NCBI GenBank assembly: GCA_013042025.1
Contig: JABDQY010000224.1
Span: forward strand, 1-8,222
Direction of reading: 5' to 3'
DNA length: 8,222 nucleotides
DNA from: Bacteroidia bacterium
GTDB taxonomy: Bacteria; Bacteroidota; Bacteroidia; NS11-12g; UBA9320
In this document: piece after piece, positions 1-7,378 of the stretch
Position numbering within the stretch: position 1 is the first letter of the stretch
Layout: each line of letters begins with the position of its first letter
Position numbers and translations under genes: made by a program
The notes under the pieces: model-generated
The model's database searches: none
The model's input: the letters and a program-made list of their open reading frames with translations, nothing else
Told to the model about the DNA's origin: nothing

Positions 1-2
1 TT

Positions 3-263
3 GTAGATCACTTTGGTAATGCTTATACCAATATTGAAAAAGAAGTGTTTGACAACTTTGTTGACAACAGCCCGTACCGCATTAACTTAAGCAAGCATTC
101 TAGCATCGACTCGATTTCGAGAAATTTTGCCGATGTTCACGAGGGAGATCCTCTATGCTATTTTTCCGATCACGAATATTTAGTAGTGGCCATCAAGAAA
201 AGCAGTGCTCAACTGCTATTAAACTTACGAAAGTACAAACCGATTATTATAGAAAAAGTATGA
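3..263 (+). CDS. SAM hydrolase / SAM-dependent halogenase family (DUF62), C-terminal part, 5'-truncated
   Basis: The reading frame is open from the window edge, and 86 residues are visible before TGA at 261-263. It begins VDHFGNAYTNI, the FGN..TNI motif that opens the C-terminal beta-barrel domain of the DUF62 family (SAM hydroxide adenosyltransferases, related to fluorinase and chlorinase); its Asn belongs to the adenosine site in characterised members. It ends with the family's usual tail: GDPLCYFSDHEYLVVAIKKS, then SSAQLLL, corresponding to the common G..val.nS.g.LeIAi..GnAa.lL pattern. Most family members hydrolyse S-adenosylmethionine to adenosine and methionine in the cytoplasm; true halogenases are rare, so hydrolase is the more likely activity. 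The N-terminal catalytic domain is outside the window, so this cannot be tested here. The stop codon overlaps the start of the next gene (ATGA), implying translational coupling. Confidence 0.85.
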   Translation, partial: VDHFGNAYTNIEKEVFDNFVDNSPYRINLSKHSSIDSISRNFADVHEGDPLCYFSDHEYLVVAIKKSSAQLLLNLRKYKPIIIEKV

Positions 264-544
264 TATTACGCTTAGTTAAAATGCATTTTCGATCTGAAGA
301 GACTGAAGATTTCTTGAATTACTTTGAAACAATCAAAGAAACAATTCAGGGCATGCCTGGAATATTGAACTTAAAATTGTACCAAGATGCAAACGATAAG
401 AACATCGTTTTTACGCATAGCACCTGGCTAAATGAACAAAGCATAGAACAGTATAAAGCCTCAAAAGAGTTTGCGGAAATATGGCCCAAAACCAAAGCCC
501 TTTTTGCAACCAAACCTATGGCTTGGAGTTTGAAATTAAAGTAG
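260..544 (+). CDS. antibiotic biosynthesis monooxygenase-like (ABM fold) small protein
   Basis: This encodes 94 residues starting MILRLVKMHF. The pattern is that of the dimeric alpha/beta ABM ferredoxin-like family: an opening beta strand (residues 2-9), a helix rich in acidic and aromatic residues (about 12-30, FLNYFETIKETIQG), MPGILNLKLYQD (the 'pGc..lel..d' strand), then FTHSTWLNEQSIEQYKASKEF (F..s.W.s.ea...Y..S..F) and a tail with the KTKALFATKP motif typical of a compact Bacteroidetes subgroup. The start at 260 was chosen because it gives the ATGA overlap with the upstream gene and the expected family length; an in-frame ATG at 155 would lie inside the upstream gene. ABM proteins include quinol oxygenases, haem-degrading enzymes and proteins of unknown role, and nothing here identifies a substrate. 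Expected to be cytoplasmic. Coupling to the SAM hydrolase suggests a shared housekeeping role, which is an inference. Confidence 0.85.
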   Translation: MILRLVKMHFRSEETEDFLNYFETIKETIQGMPGILNLKLYQDANDKNIVFTHSTWLNEQSIEQYKASKEFAEIWPKTKALFATKPMAWSLKLK

Positions 545-561
545 ATATAATTGTAGAAGAA

Positions 562-2850
562 ATGAGAAGACTAATTAGAATCTTTTTACCTGTATGTCTT
601 ACGACCCTTTCTTTGGTGTCGTTTGGGCAATTAGACAAAATTGAAATAGCAATCGAAGATGGAAATTTTAAACGTGTAGAAAAGCTTTGCTTAAATGCTT
701 TTGAAAGCAAAGAAATGCGTAAAATTCCTGAAATATACTACTACTATGCCCAGGCTATGTATGAGCTGTCATTGGATGAAATTTACTTTGATAAAAACCC
801 TGATGCCGTGAAAGAAGCATTAAAGGCAGTAAAAAAAGGGAAAAGAAAGGATGAAGGTCATAACATCTTGGAAGCCTTTGAAGATGAAATAAACAAACTT
901 GCTGTTCGCCAAAATGAATTAGCAATGAAGCAATACAATATCAATAAAATGAGTAAAGCTGCTGGTATGTTTGATATGTCGTATCAACTGAACCAGAATA
1001 GATTTGCCTATTTAATGAGTGCGAAAAGTGCCTTAACATATGAAGATTCTGCAAAAGCAGATTCCACTTATGCCAACTTAATTCAATGGTATAATGAAGA
1101 CTTAAATGCTGGTGATGAAGAAGCAGAGCAATCCTTAGATCCTCATGTTTACTTTATCAATAAACATTGGGAAAGTAAAAAATATGATAGTGCAAAATAT
1201 TTTATTGCAAATGGCCGCGAGATTTTTGGTAACGATGCAAAATTGAATTATTACCACAAGGAGATAACCATGGAGCAAATCAAAAATATGACTCCTTCCA
1301 ACTTAATGATGGAATACATCAAAGAGGTTATCAATTATGTTCCTGCTGACAAAGATTTATTGCATCAAGAAAATGCGATTTACATCTTCTTAATAAAAAA
1401 CAAGATGAATTCTGATAATACTGAAGCTGCGGATTTGTTAATTGATCAGTTTGTCAGTGAAAAGGTAGCACGTTCAACATCTAAAGAGGTTGCTGTTATT
1501 AAAGAAACCGATGTTTTTGTTGAGAAGAAACCCGAAAATGTTTTATGGAAATTGTCGGAGTATTTTCAGACCTACAATCATTTAGTCTCTGCAAAACATG
1601 TTTTGAACAAATACATCGTTCAAACAGCTAAAGATTCTTCTGAAAGTGCAATTGCAGATCGATGGGGTGTTATTACAAACTATGCGTATGATACGAAAAG
1701 CTTACCTTTTGCTGCTTTCATTTTGCAACAAGCAATTAGCAAATATCCTAATAACATTAAGCTAACGGATTTACGAAGAAAGATTATAAGTGATAAGTCA
1801 GTGGTACGAGCAAATGTAGATGAACAGGGTGCTATTTACAGTTTAATGTCAGATGAATATGCGGAGAACAAAACAGAAGACAATCGAACTAAAATGGTTG
1901 AAATAAACGACAAGTACTTAGGACTTCTAATTGCTGCAAATCGTTTTTCTTCTGCAAATGATGTGATGGAAGAGCAAATGATGCTTGATCCAGATGCTGA
2001 CCATAAACAACGCCTAGAATTTATCGCTCGTGAAGATTTCTATCAAAATTACTTCTTAACAAAAACGAAAGGTAAAGACCAAGAAGGAAAAGAAATAGAA
2101 GCTTTTAAATGGAATGGATCAACATCAGGATGTGATGCTGGAGATATTGAGCTCGATATTCAAAACAAAGTGGCGAATAGAATTAATTACTTCAGAAGAA
2201 ATGCTGGAGTACCGGAAGTTCTGTTTGATCAAGCAACAAACGAATATTGCCAAAAAGCAGCATTGATGATGACCGCAAATCGTAAACTAGATCATGAGCC
2301 TACTAAATCATGGAGATGTTTTAGTGATGAAGGGGCTTATGCAGCTAAGCATTCTTTACTAATTAAAGACGCAAATACTTCTCTAGCAGTTACTTATATA
2401 ATGGATGATAAGAATCCAAGTGCAGGTAACAGAAGATGGTTGTTGTATCCAAATGGAAGGGTGTATGGCCATGGCTCTACTGATGATGTTGCTGTAATAT
2501 GGGCATTGGACGATTCGGGATCTACAGATACTTCTCAATACATGGACAATCCAGTTTGTTGGCCTCCAAAGGGAGATGTTCCTCAACTGATGTTATTAAC
2601 CAATTGGACCTTCTCTCTTTATAGAGATTTGACTGATGCGACAGTTGAAATTAAGCAAGATGGAAAACAAATTGATGTTGCGGTTGAGAAATATGTAGAA
2701 GGGTATGGTGCTCCAACTTTAGTGTTTAAACCTTCAATTGTTAAAACCAGTTTACCAGAAAAGTCTGTTTTTGATGTAATTGTTACATTGTCAGACGGAC
2801 GTAAATATTCTTATGCCGTTCGTACATTTTCCTACAATCCTGGGAGATAA
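562..2850 (+). CDS. secreted TPR-like / CAP (SCP/PR1) domain protein
   Basis: This encodes 762 residues. The ATG at 562 opens a clear signal peptide (MRRLIRIFLPVCLTTLSLVS), with likely cleavage after FG before QLDK; there is no lipobox cysteine. The in-frame ATG at 481 lies within the preceding gene and would bury this signal, so it was rejected. Residues about 24-530 are charged and helical, with TPR-like spacing in places (for example YYYYAQAMYELSLDE, then KEALKAVKKGK). Residues about 537-655 match a CAP domain: VANRINYFRRNAGVPEV, an EYCQKAALMMTAN helix, LDHEP (H578, E579), SDEGAYAAKHS (E590) and GNRRWLLYP (W626). The family motif, from memory, is GHRRW, so N623 replaces a usual His. Residues about 667-760 form a beta-rich tail starting CWPPKGDVP, as in other bacterial CAP proteins. 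No type IX sorting domain is visible, so it is probably periplasmic. It starts 17 bases after the ABM gene and is probably co-transcribed with it. Its function is unknown. Confidence 0.85.
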   Translation: MRRLIRIFLPVCLTTLSLVSFGQLDKIEIAIEDGNFKRVEKLCLNAFESKEMRKIPEIYYYYAQAMYELSLDEIYFDKNPDAVKEALKAVKKGKRKDEGHNILEAFEDEINKLAVRQNELAMKQYNINKMSKAAGMFDMSYQLNQNRFAYLMSAKSALTYEDSAKADSTYANLIQWYNEDLNAGDEEAEQSLDPHVYFINKHWESKKYDSAKYFIANGREIFGNDAKLNYYHKEITMEQIKNMTPSNLMMEYIKEVINYVPADKDLLHQENAIYIFLIKNKMNSDNTEAADLLIDQFVSEKVARSTSKEVAVIKETDVFVEKKPENVLWKLSEYFQTYNHLVSAKHVLNKYIVQTAKDSSESAIADRWGVITNYAYDTKSLPFAAFILQQAISKYPNNIKLTDLRRKIISDKSVVRANVDEQGAIYSLMSDEYAENKTEDNRTKMVEINDKYLGLLIAANRFSSANDVMEEQMMLDPDADHKQRLEFIAREDFYQNYFLTKTKGKDQEGKEIEAFKWNGSTSGCDAGDIELDIQNKVANRINYFRRNAGVPEVLFDQATNEYCQKAALMMTANRKLDHEPTKSWRCFSDEGAYAAKHSLLIKDANTSLAVTYIMDDKNPSAGNRRWLLYPNGRVYGHGSTDDVAVIWALDDSGSTDTSQYMDNPVCWPPKGDVPQLMLLTNWTFSLYRDLTDATVEIKQDGKQIDVAVEKYVEGYGAPTLVFKPSIVKTSLPEKSVFDVIVTLSDGRKYSYAVRTFSYNPGR

Positions 2851-2853
2851 GGG

Positions 2854-2875
2854 GTAGTTGCTTTGCAACCTTTTT
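2854..2875 (+). terminator. probable intrinsic terminator of the CAP gene
   Basis: GTTGC (2857-2861), loop TTT and GCAAC (2865-2869) form a 5-base-pair stem. It can gain one more G-C pair (2854 with 2870) across a two-base bulge, and it is followed directly by TTTTT at 2871-2875. It begins four bases after the TAA of the CAP gene. The stem is short, so termination may be incomplete. Confidence 0.55.
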
Positions 2876-2885
2876 AGTATCTTGC
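2857..2885 (+). promoter_or_regulatory. possible Bacteroidetes-type promoter for the surface protein gene
   Basis: TATCTTGC at 2878-2885 resembles the phylum -7 box TAnnTTTG (often seen as TATCTTTGC), but is one T short. A GTTG at 2857-2860 lies 17 bases upstream and could act as the -33 element. Transcription would start near 2888-2892, giving an untranslated leader of only about 20-25 bases before the TTG start at 2913. The -33 element overlaps the terminator hairpin. The match is imperfect and this is a tentative call. Confidence 0.3.
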
Positions 2886-2886
2886 A

Positions 2887-2907
2887 CGTCTGTATAAAAT
2901 ACAGACG
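2887..2907. repeat. perfect 9-base inverted repeat before the surface protein start codon
   Basis: CGTCTGTAT (2887-2895) and ATACAGACG (2899-2907) are exact reverse complements around an AAA spacer. The repeat ends five bases before the TTG start at 2913 and sits where transcription would begin if the box at 2878-2885 is real. It could be an operator, an RNA hairpin limiting ribosome access, or a second, weak terminator (TTTT at 2911-2914 follows). The sequence alone does not decide between these. Confidence 0.6.
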
Positions 2908-2912
2908 AACTT

Positions 2913-5900
2913 TTGACTAGAAATAGCATTCTATATTGTATTCTACTTATTCTTATGACCCTATCGGTCAGAGGTCAGAATGGTTTTGTTGAGAATCAAG
3001 GTCAATGGTCCAATCAGTTTGATTATTTAGCTGAATTTAATACCCAAACAATTTTTTTAAACAAGGCCGGTTTTTCAGTCTTACTTCATGATAACCAGAA
3101 GTGGGCAATGTGGATTGAAGAAATGCACGACCATGGTCATAGCGATGCCTCCCATAAGCATAAAAACACCGAGAAGGAACTAGACTTTCATCATATTCAA
3201 TTTGCTTTTGTTGGTGCAAACCTAACGAACCCAAAACCTACAGAAACCAATTCAGAACATTACAATTATTTTGTAGGTAAAGATGCTTCAAAGTGGGTGA
3301 GCAACGTTAAGAAACATAGCACGCTCGTTTATGAAGATGTTTATCCAAATATCGATTTAGAATTTCAAATATTGGATCAACGGTTTAAATACAACTTTAT
3401 ATTAAACCCAGGCAGTAAAATAGAAGATATTCAAATTGATATTCAAGGGGATGATGGCGTGAAGGTGAAGAAAGATCGACTGGAAGTAACTTCACGATTT
3501 GGCAGTTTCTCTGAGATAATGCCCATTTCTTATACTCTTACAAATGGAACAAGAAATGCAATTCCGATGCATTATGTGGAACGAAATGGTTATATAGGCT
3601 TTGAAACGGATAAAGCAATAACAGGAACGTATACCGTTATCGATCCTGAGCTTATTTTTTCTACTTACTCTGGAAGTTCTGTAGATAATTTTGGCTTTAC
3701 CGCAACTTTTGATTCAAGTGGTAATTTATATGCAGGAGGAATAGCAACAAGACCAGGATTTGGACTTTCAGGAAGATACCCTGCAACCATAGGAGCGTTT
3801 AGCGTTTCATTTAATGGAGGGTCTGGATTTGAGCCTGCAAACCTGCCTTGTGATATTTCTATTAGCAAGTATGATTCTTCAGGTGCTAACTTATTGTATG
3901 CAACGTATTTGGGTGGTGAAAGTGACGAATATCCGCACAGTTTAATTGTAGATGAAAATAACAACTTGATTGTTTTTGGTTCTTCTTATTCTACCACCTA
4001 TCCAACTACTCCTGGAGCTCCTTACCCTTTGAATAGAGGAGGTACAGATATAGTAGTTACAAAGTTTAATTCAACAGGCTCTGCTCTAATTGGATCAACT
4101 TATATAGGCGGTACATTAAACGATGGTTTGAACGAAAATAGTTACACGAGATATTTCTATGCTGATGATTTTAGAGGAGAGGTTAACTTAGATCAAGATG
4201 GCAACATTTATGTTGCCACTTCTACAGTATCCGATAATTTTCCTACTTCAGCTGGAGCATTTCAAACTACCAGTTGGGGAGCCCAAGAAGGCGTAGTCTT
4301 CTCATTAAATCCAACCCTAAATACTGTGAGGTGGTGCAGCTATTTTGGAGGTCTTGCACATGATGCAATTTATAGTATTGATGTTGCTGAAACAGGAGAC
4401 TTGTACATTAGCGGTGGAAGCAATAGTGCAAATTTGCAGAAAACCGTTGGGTCGGTAGGGGAATCTTTTAATGGTGGACGTACCGATGGTTTCTTAGCTC
4501 AAATTAGCAACAATGGAGCAACGCTTAAAAAAACGGCGTATTGGGGAACAAGTGGATACGATCAGATTTTATCTTTAGATATTGACAAAAGCGGTGACAT
4601 TTTTGTGGTTGGACATTCAGATAATGATATGCTGGTTTCTGGCAATGTGTATTCCAACACAGGAGGTTCTCAGTTTATAAGTAAGTTTAGTCCAAACCTA
4701 GATAACATTTTATTAAGCACGGTTTTTGGAAGTGGAGGGACACTTCCTGACATTACTATCAATGCTTTTTTGGTGGATGAGTGTGGTAAGATTTTCGTTT
4801 CGGGATGGGGGAGTAATTCGGAAACTGCAACAAGAAGGAGACTGAGTAATATGCCGATTACGTATGATGCATTGCAAAAGACGACGGATGGTCAAGATTT
4901 TTATTTAGCAGTTTTTAGAAAAGATGCACAAGAGCTGTTATATGGAACGTATTTTGGTGGAAACCGGTCAGGTGACCATGTGGATGGAGGTACAAGCAGA
5001 TTTGATAAGCGAGGAGTAATTTATCAAAGTGTATGCAGCAGCTGTCCAGAACCAGAGTTTCCAAATCCAAATAACGATTTTCCAGTTAGTGATGGAGCAT
5101 ATTCTGAGACTAATCCAAGTCCAAGATGTAGTAATGCCTCATTCAAAATTGCCTTCGGTAATTTGAATAGAAAACCGGAGTTGAAAGAAGAATTATTTGA
5201 AGTTACAGCTTTAGATACCTTAAACTTTTTCTATACTATAACGGATCCAGATGATGATACAATTAATGTATTTTTTACGTATCAAGATGAAATTAAAGAA
5301 TCATTTATAGATCGTAAAAGTGTCTACATGGATCAAACCAAGGTGGATGCAGAATTTGCAGTAAGTCCTGGTTGTGAGCATGTCGGAGACACATTCACCG
5401 TTCAGGCGTATGCGTTAGATCGCGGTTGTCCAGGATTCAAGGATAGCCTTTCAAATTTCAAAATTGTGGTTAATCCACCTCCCGTTCTTGATCCTCCGCA
5501 AGTAATTTGCTTAAACTTTCTGAATAAAGATGCGATACGGATTGAATGGGAAGCTTTAGTGCCTTCAAAATATTTTTATAGAATGTATTTGTACAAAACA
5601 TGGCCAAATGGCACCACTGTTATTGTTGATACATTTTACACTCAAGGAATTGGGTCTTATACAGATGTAGATGTTATTAATCCTAGAGAACGTAACTATA
5701 CGTATCATTTAGTTGTAGAAAATCTTTGTAATGAACTAGGAAGTAAATCATATGATCTAAGCAGTATTAAGGAGCATGAAATTCCTGTTGAAGCTACTTA
5801 CTTGAAAACTGTTACGGTTGAAGGAGATCATTTAAAAATTGTGTGGTTAAAATCAAAGGAAGCAGATTTTGGACATTATGAATTGTACAAAGGTGTGAGA

Positions 5901-6635
5901 GGTAAGTTACCTCTTACATACATTACATCATTTGAAAATTTGAACGATACAATTTTTGTGGATGAGGATGTTGATATAAACAACGTGTCGTACTGCTACG
6001 AAATTCGTGTTAGTGATGACTGTGGCCATCTAAGTAAGCTTAGTAATATTGGTTGCTCAATGGTGATTAAAGGAATTAGCCTAAACAATGAGGATGAAGT
6101 ACCAAGATTTAAGTTTGATTTAGATTGGGATGAATATGTACTATGGGCTGGAAGTGTTAAAGAATATGAACTGATTCGTTCAGTAGATACGGGAAGTCTC
6201 CGACCTATTGTTCGTGTAAATCATCCTACAATAGACTATCGAGATTCTGACTTAGATTACGATTGGGGCGGATATTGGTATAGTGTAGTTGCATATGAAG
6301 GAGATGGTGGATATAATGCAACGAGTAGAAGTAATGATATCTATTTAATTCAGCCTCCGTTGGTATTTGTTCCAAATGCTTTTACTCCGCATAATATTGA
6401 TAATATCAATGACAACTTTGGTTGGAGCGATGTTTTTGTTCGCGATTTTGAGATGAGAATTTTTAACAGATGGGGTGAAAAAGTGTATCAATCAACTGAT
6501 AAGAATGATACGTGGAGTGGTGATTCTAAAAACACTGGTTTAAAAGAAAGTGGTGTTTTTGTTTGGATTGTTACCTATAAAGGTTGGGATGATAAACGAT
6601 ACATTAAAAAAGGAACAGTTACACTGTTACGTTAG
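2913..6635 (+). CDS. type IX secreted multi-domain surface protein (DUF7948, SBBP propeller, Ig/FN3-like, CHU_C sorting domain)
   Basis: This encodes 1240 residues. The start is TTG: TAA at 2895-2897 closes the frame upstream, and the first ATG (2955, residue 15) would cut off the signal peptide (residues 1-21, hydrophobic YCILLILMTL, cleavage before QNGFVENQGQW). Residues about 23-245 match the DUF7948 domain (opening F.eNqGQW, with NVKKHSTLVYEDVYPNIDLEF inside). About 249-748 is a beta-propeller of seven SBBP-like repeats, each with a TY.GG-like strand and a D..G.[LI]Y[VA]-like strand. About 752-855 is Ig/cadherin-like with an acidic DPDDD motif (D778). About 857-1148 holds three FN3-like modules. 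Residues 1150-1240 are the CHU_C (type B) sorting domain: FVPNAFTPH, MRIFNRWGEKVYQS, TW.G, and a final KKGTVTLLR. The protein should cross the outer membrane by the type IX system and stay on or leave the cell surface. Adhesion or matrix binding is an inference; no enzyme motif was seen. It is probably monocistronic. Confidence 0.9.
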   Translation: MTRNSILYCILLILMTLSVRGQNGFVENQGQWSNQFDYLAEFNTQTIFLNKAGFSVLLHDNQKWAMWIEEMHDHGHSDASHKHKNTEKELDFHHIQFAFVGANLTNPKPTETNSEHYNYFVGKDASKWVSNVKKHSTLVYEDVYPNIDLEFQILDQRFKYNFILNPGSKIEDIQIDIQGDDGVKVKKDRLEVTSRFGSFSEIMPISYTLTNGTRNAIPMHYVERNGYIGFETDKAITGTYTVIDPELIFSTYSGSSVDNFGFTATFDSSGNLYAGGIATRPGFGLSGRYPATIGAFSVSFNGGSGFEPANLPCDISISKYDSSGANLLYATYLGGESDEYPHSLIVDENNNLIVFGSSYSTTYPTTPGAPYPLNRGGTDIVVTKFNSTGSALIGSTYIGGTLNDGLNENSYTRYFYADDFRGEVNLDQDGNIYVATSTVSDNFPTSAGAFQTTSWGAQEGVVFSLNPTLNTVRWCSYFGGLAHDAIYSIDVAETGDLYISGGSNSANLQKTVGSVGESFNGGRTDGFLAQISNNGATLKKTAYWGTSGYDQILSLDIDKSGDIFVVGHSDNDMLVSGNVYSNTGGSQFISKFSPNLDNILLSTVFGSGGTLPDITINAFLVDECGKIFVSGWGSNSETATRRRLSNMPITYDALQKTTDGQDFYLAVFRKDAQELLYGTYFGGNRSGDHVDGGTSRFDKRGVIYQSVCSSCPEPEFPNPNNDFPVSDGAYSETNPSPRCSNASFKIAFGNLNRKPELKEELFEVTALDTLNFFYTITDPDDDTINVFFTYQDEIKESFIDRKSVYMDQTKVDAEFAVSPGCEHVGDTFTVQAYALDRGCPGFKDSLSNFKIVVNPPPVLDPPQVICLNFLNKDAIRIEWEALVPSKYFYRMYLYKTWPNGTTVIVDTFYTQGIGSYTDVDVINPRERNYTYHLVVENLCNELGSKSYDLSSIKEHEIPVEATYLKTVTVEGDHLKIVWLKSKEADFGHYELYKGVRGKLPLTYITSFENLNDTIFVDEDVDINNVSYCYEIRVSDDCGHLSKLSNIGCSMVIKGISLNNEDEVPRFKFDLDWDEYVLWAGSVKEYELIRSVDTGSLRPIVRVNHPTIDYRDSDLDYDWGGYWYSVVAYEGDGGYNATSRSNDIYLIQPPLVFVPNAFTPHNIDNINDNFGWSDVFVRDFEMRIFNRWGEKVYQSTDKNDTWSGDSKNTGLKESGVFVWIVTYKGWDDKRYIKKGTVTLLR

Positions 6636-6667
6636 GAAACCAATAAGATTTTTTTAGAGAAATGCGG

Positions 6668-7363
6668 TTAGTGATGAGCTAATGATTTAATAACTCCACG
6701 TGCCCATTGCAATGCAAGCTTAGCTTGATCTGTTTTGCTCATTGAAGAATTATCGAGCGTAATAGCATCTTCAGCCTTAGCCAATGGGCTAGCGGCTCTG
6801 TTTGAATCGATGTAATCGCGTTCCTTGATATTATGAAGGACCTCAGCATAATTTACATGCACTCCTTTTTTTGTTAACTCTTCGTACCTTCTTTGAGCCC
6901 TTACCTCAGGTGATGCGGTCATAAATATTTTAAGTTCAGCATCCGGAAATACAACTGTCCCAATATCCCGACCGTCCATAACAACACCTTTTTCTCTTCC
7001 CATGTACTGTTGTTGAGCAACGAGGAACTTACGTACTTCTTCAATTGCACTTACCTTACTTACATGTCGTGCAACCTTCATTCCTCGAATTTCACTTTCT
7101 ACATTTACACCATTCAAATGAGTTTCAAAATATTCGCGTTCCGGGTCAAATTCAAAAGTTATTTTGATGTTTCCAAGCAGTGCTGGGTCTTCATGAACCT
7201 CATTTAAGCTAATGTTATTCTGCATTAAATAGAGCGTTACGGCCCTATACATTGCTCCACTATCGATAAATGTGTAATCTAGTTCTTTAGCAAGATTCTT
7301 TGCTAATGTTCCTTTTCCACAGCTCGAGTGACCATCAATTGCTATAATAATTTTTGCTAACAA
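6668..7363 (-). CDS. cmk: (d)CMP kinase (cytidylate kinase)
   Basis: This encodes 231 residues, close to the usual 220-230. The enzyme transfers phosphate from ATP to CMP or dCMP in the cytoplasm, for pyrimidine nucleotide supply. Visible motifs are the P-loop GHSSCGKGT (residues 11-19), the substrate-site DSGAMYR (34-40), GRDIGTVVFPDA (131-142), and R182, D186 and R189 in the RD..D..R..SPL region, which match the CMP-contacting residues of the E. coli enzyme shifted by one. TTG at 7363-7361 is taken as start: TGA lies in frame three codons upstream (7372-7370), and the first in-frame ATG falls after the P-loop. An ATG at 7370-7368 is out of frame. The gene follows porQ on the same strand after 60 bases, a pairing that I recall as common in Bacteroidetes, and is tail to tail with the surface protein gene 32 bases away. 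That 32-base gap holds a T7 run but no convincing terminator. Confidence 0.95.
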   Translation of the reverse strand: MLAKIIIAIDGHSSCGKGTLAKNLAKELDYTFIDSGAMYRAVTLYLMQNNISLNEVHEDPALLGNIKITFEFDPEREYFETHLNGVNVESEIRGMKVARHVSKVSAIEEVRKFLVAQQQYMGREKGVVMDGRDIGTVVFPDAELKIFMTASPEVRAQRRYEELTKKGVHVNYAEVLHNIKERDYIDSNRAASPLAKAEDAITLDNSSMSKTDQAKLALQWARGVIKSLAHH

Positions 7364-7370
7364 GGAACAT

Positions 7371-7378
7371 CAAACTTA
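7371..7378 (-). promoter_or_regulatory. TAnnTTTG-type -7 box upstream of cmk
   Basis: Read on the minus strand, TAAGTTTG is an exact match to the Bacteroidetes -7 consensus TAnnTTTG. No good TTG-type -33 element is seen about 17-20 bases upstream; CTTAG at 7401-7397 is the nearest candidate. Transcription would begin about 7364-7367, almost at the TTG start of cmk, giving a leaderless or nearly leaderless message. The region is very AT-rich, so a chance match is possible. Confidence 0.35.

Noticed and set aside
481..561. Upstream in-frame ATG start for the CAP protein
   Set aside because: It lies inside the ABM gene and would put 27 residues in front of a well-formed signal peptide; ATG at 562 fits better.
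2383..2586. Antisense open frame of 67 codons opposite the CAP domain
   Set aside because: The opposite strand carries conserved CAP motifs in this exact stretch, and the antisense product has no signal or domain that I recognise.
3665..3964. Antisense open frame of 99 codons inside the surface protein gene
   Set aside because: It lies fully opposite a well-supported conserved coding frame and shows no recognisable domain; it is most likely a shadow frame.
6614..6628. AACAGT-TAC-ACTGTT inverted repeat at the end of the surface protein gene as a terminator
   Set aside because: The stem is only six A/T-rich pairs, lies within codons, and the T7 run (6649-6655) is about 20 bases downstream rather than adjacent.
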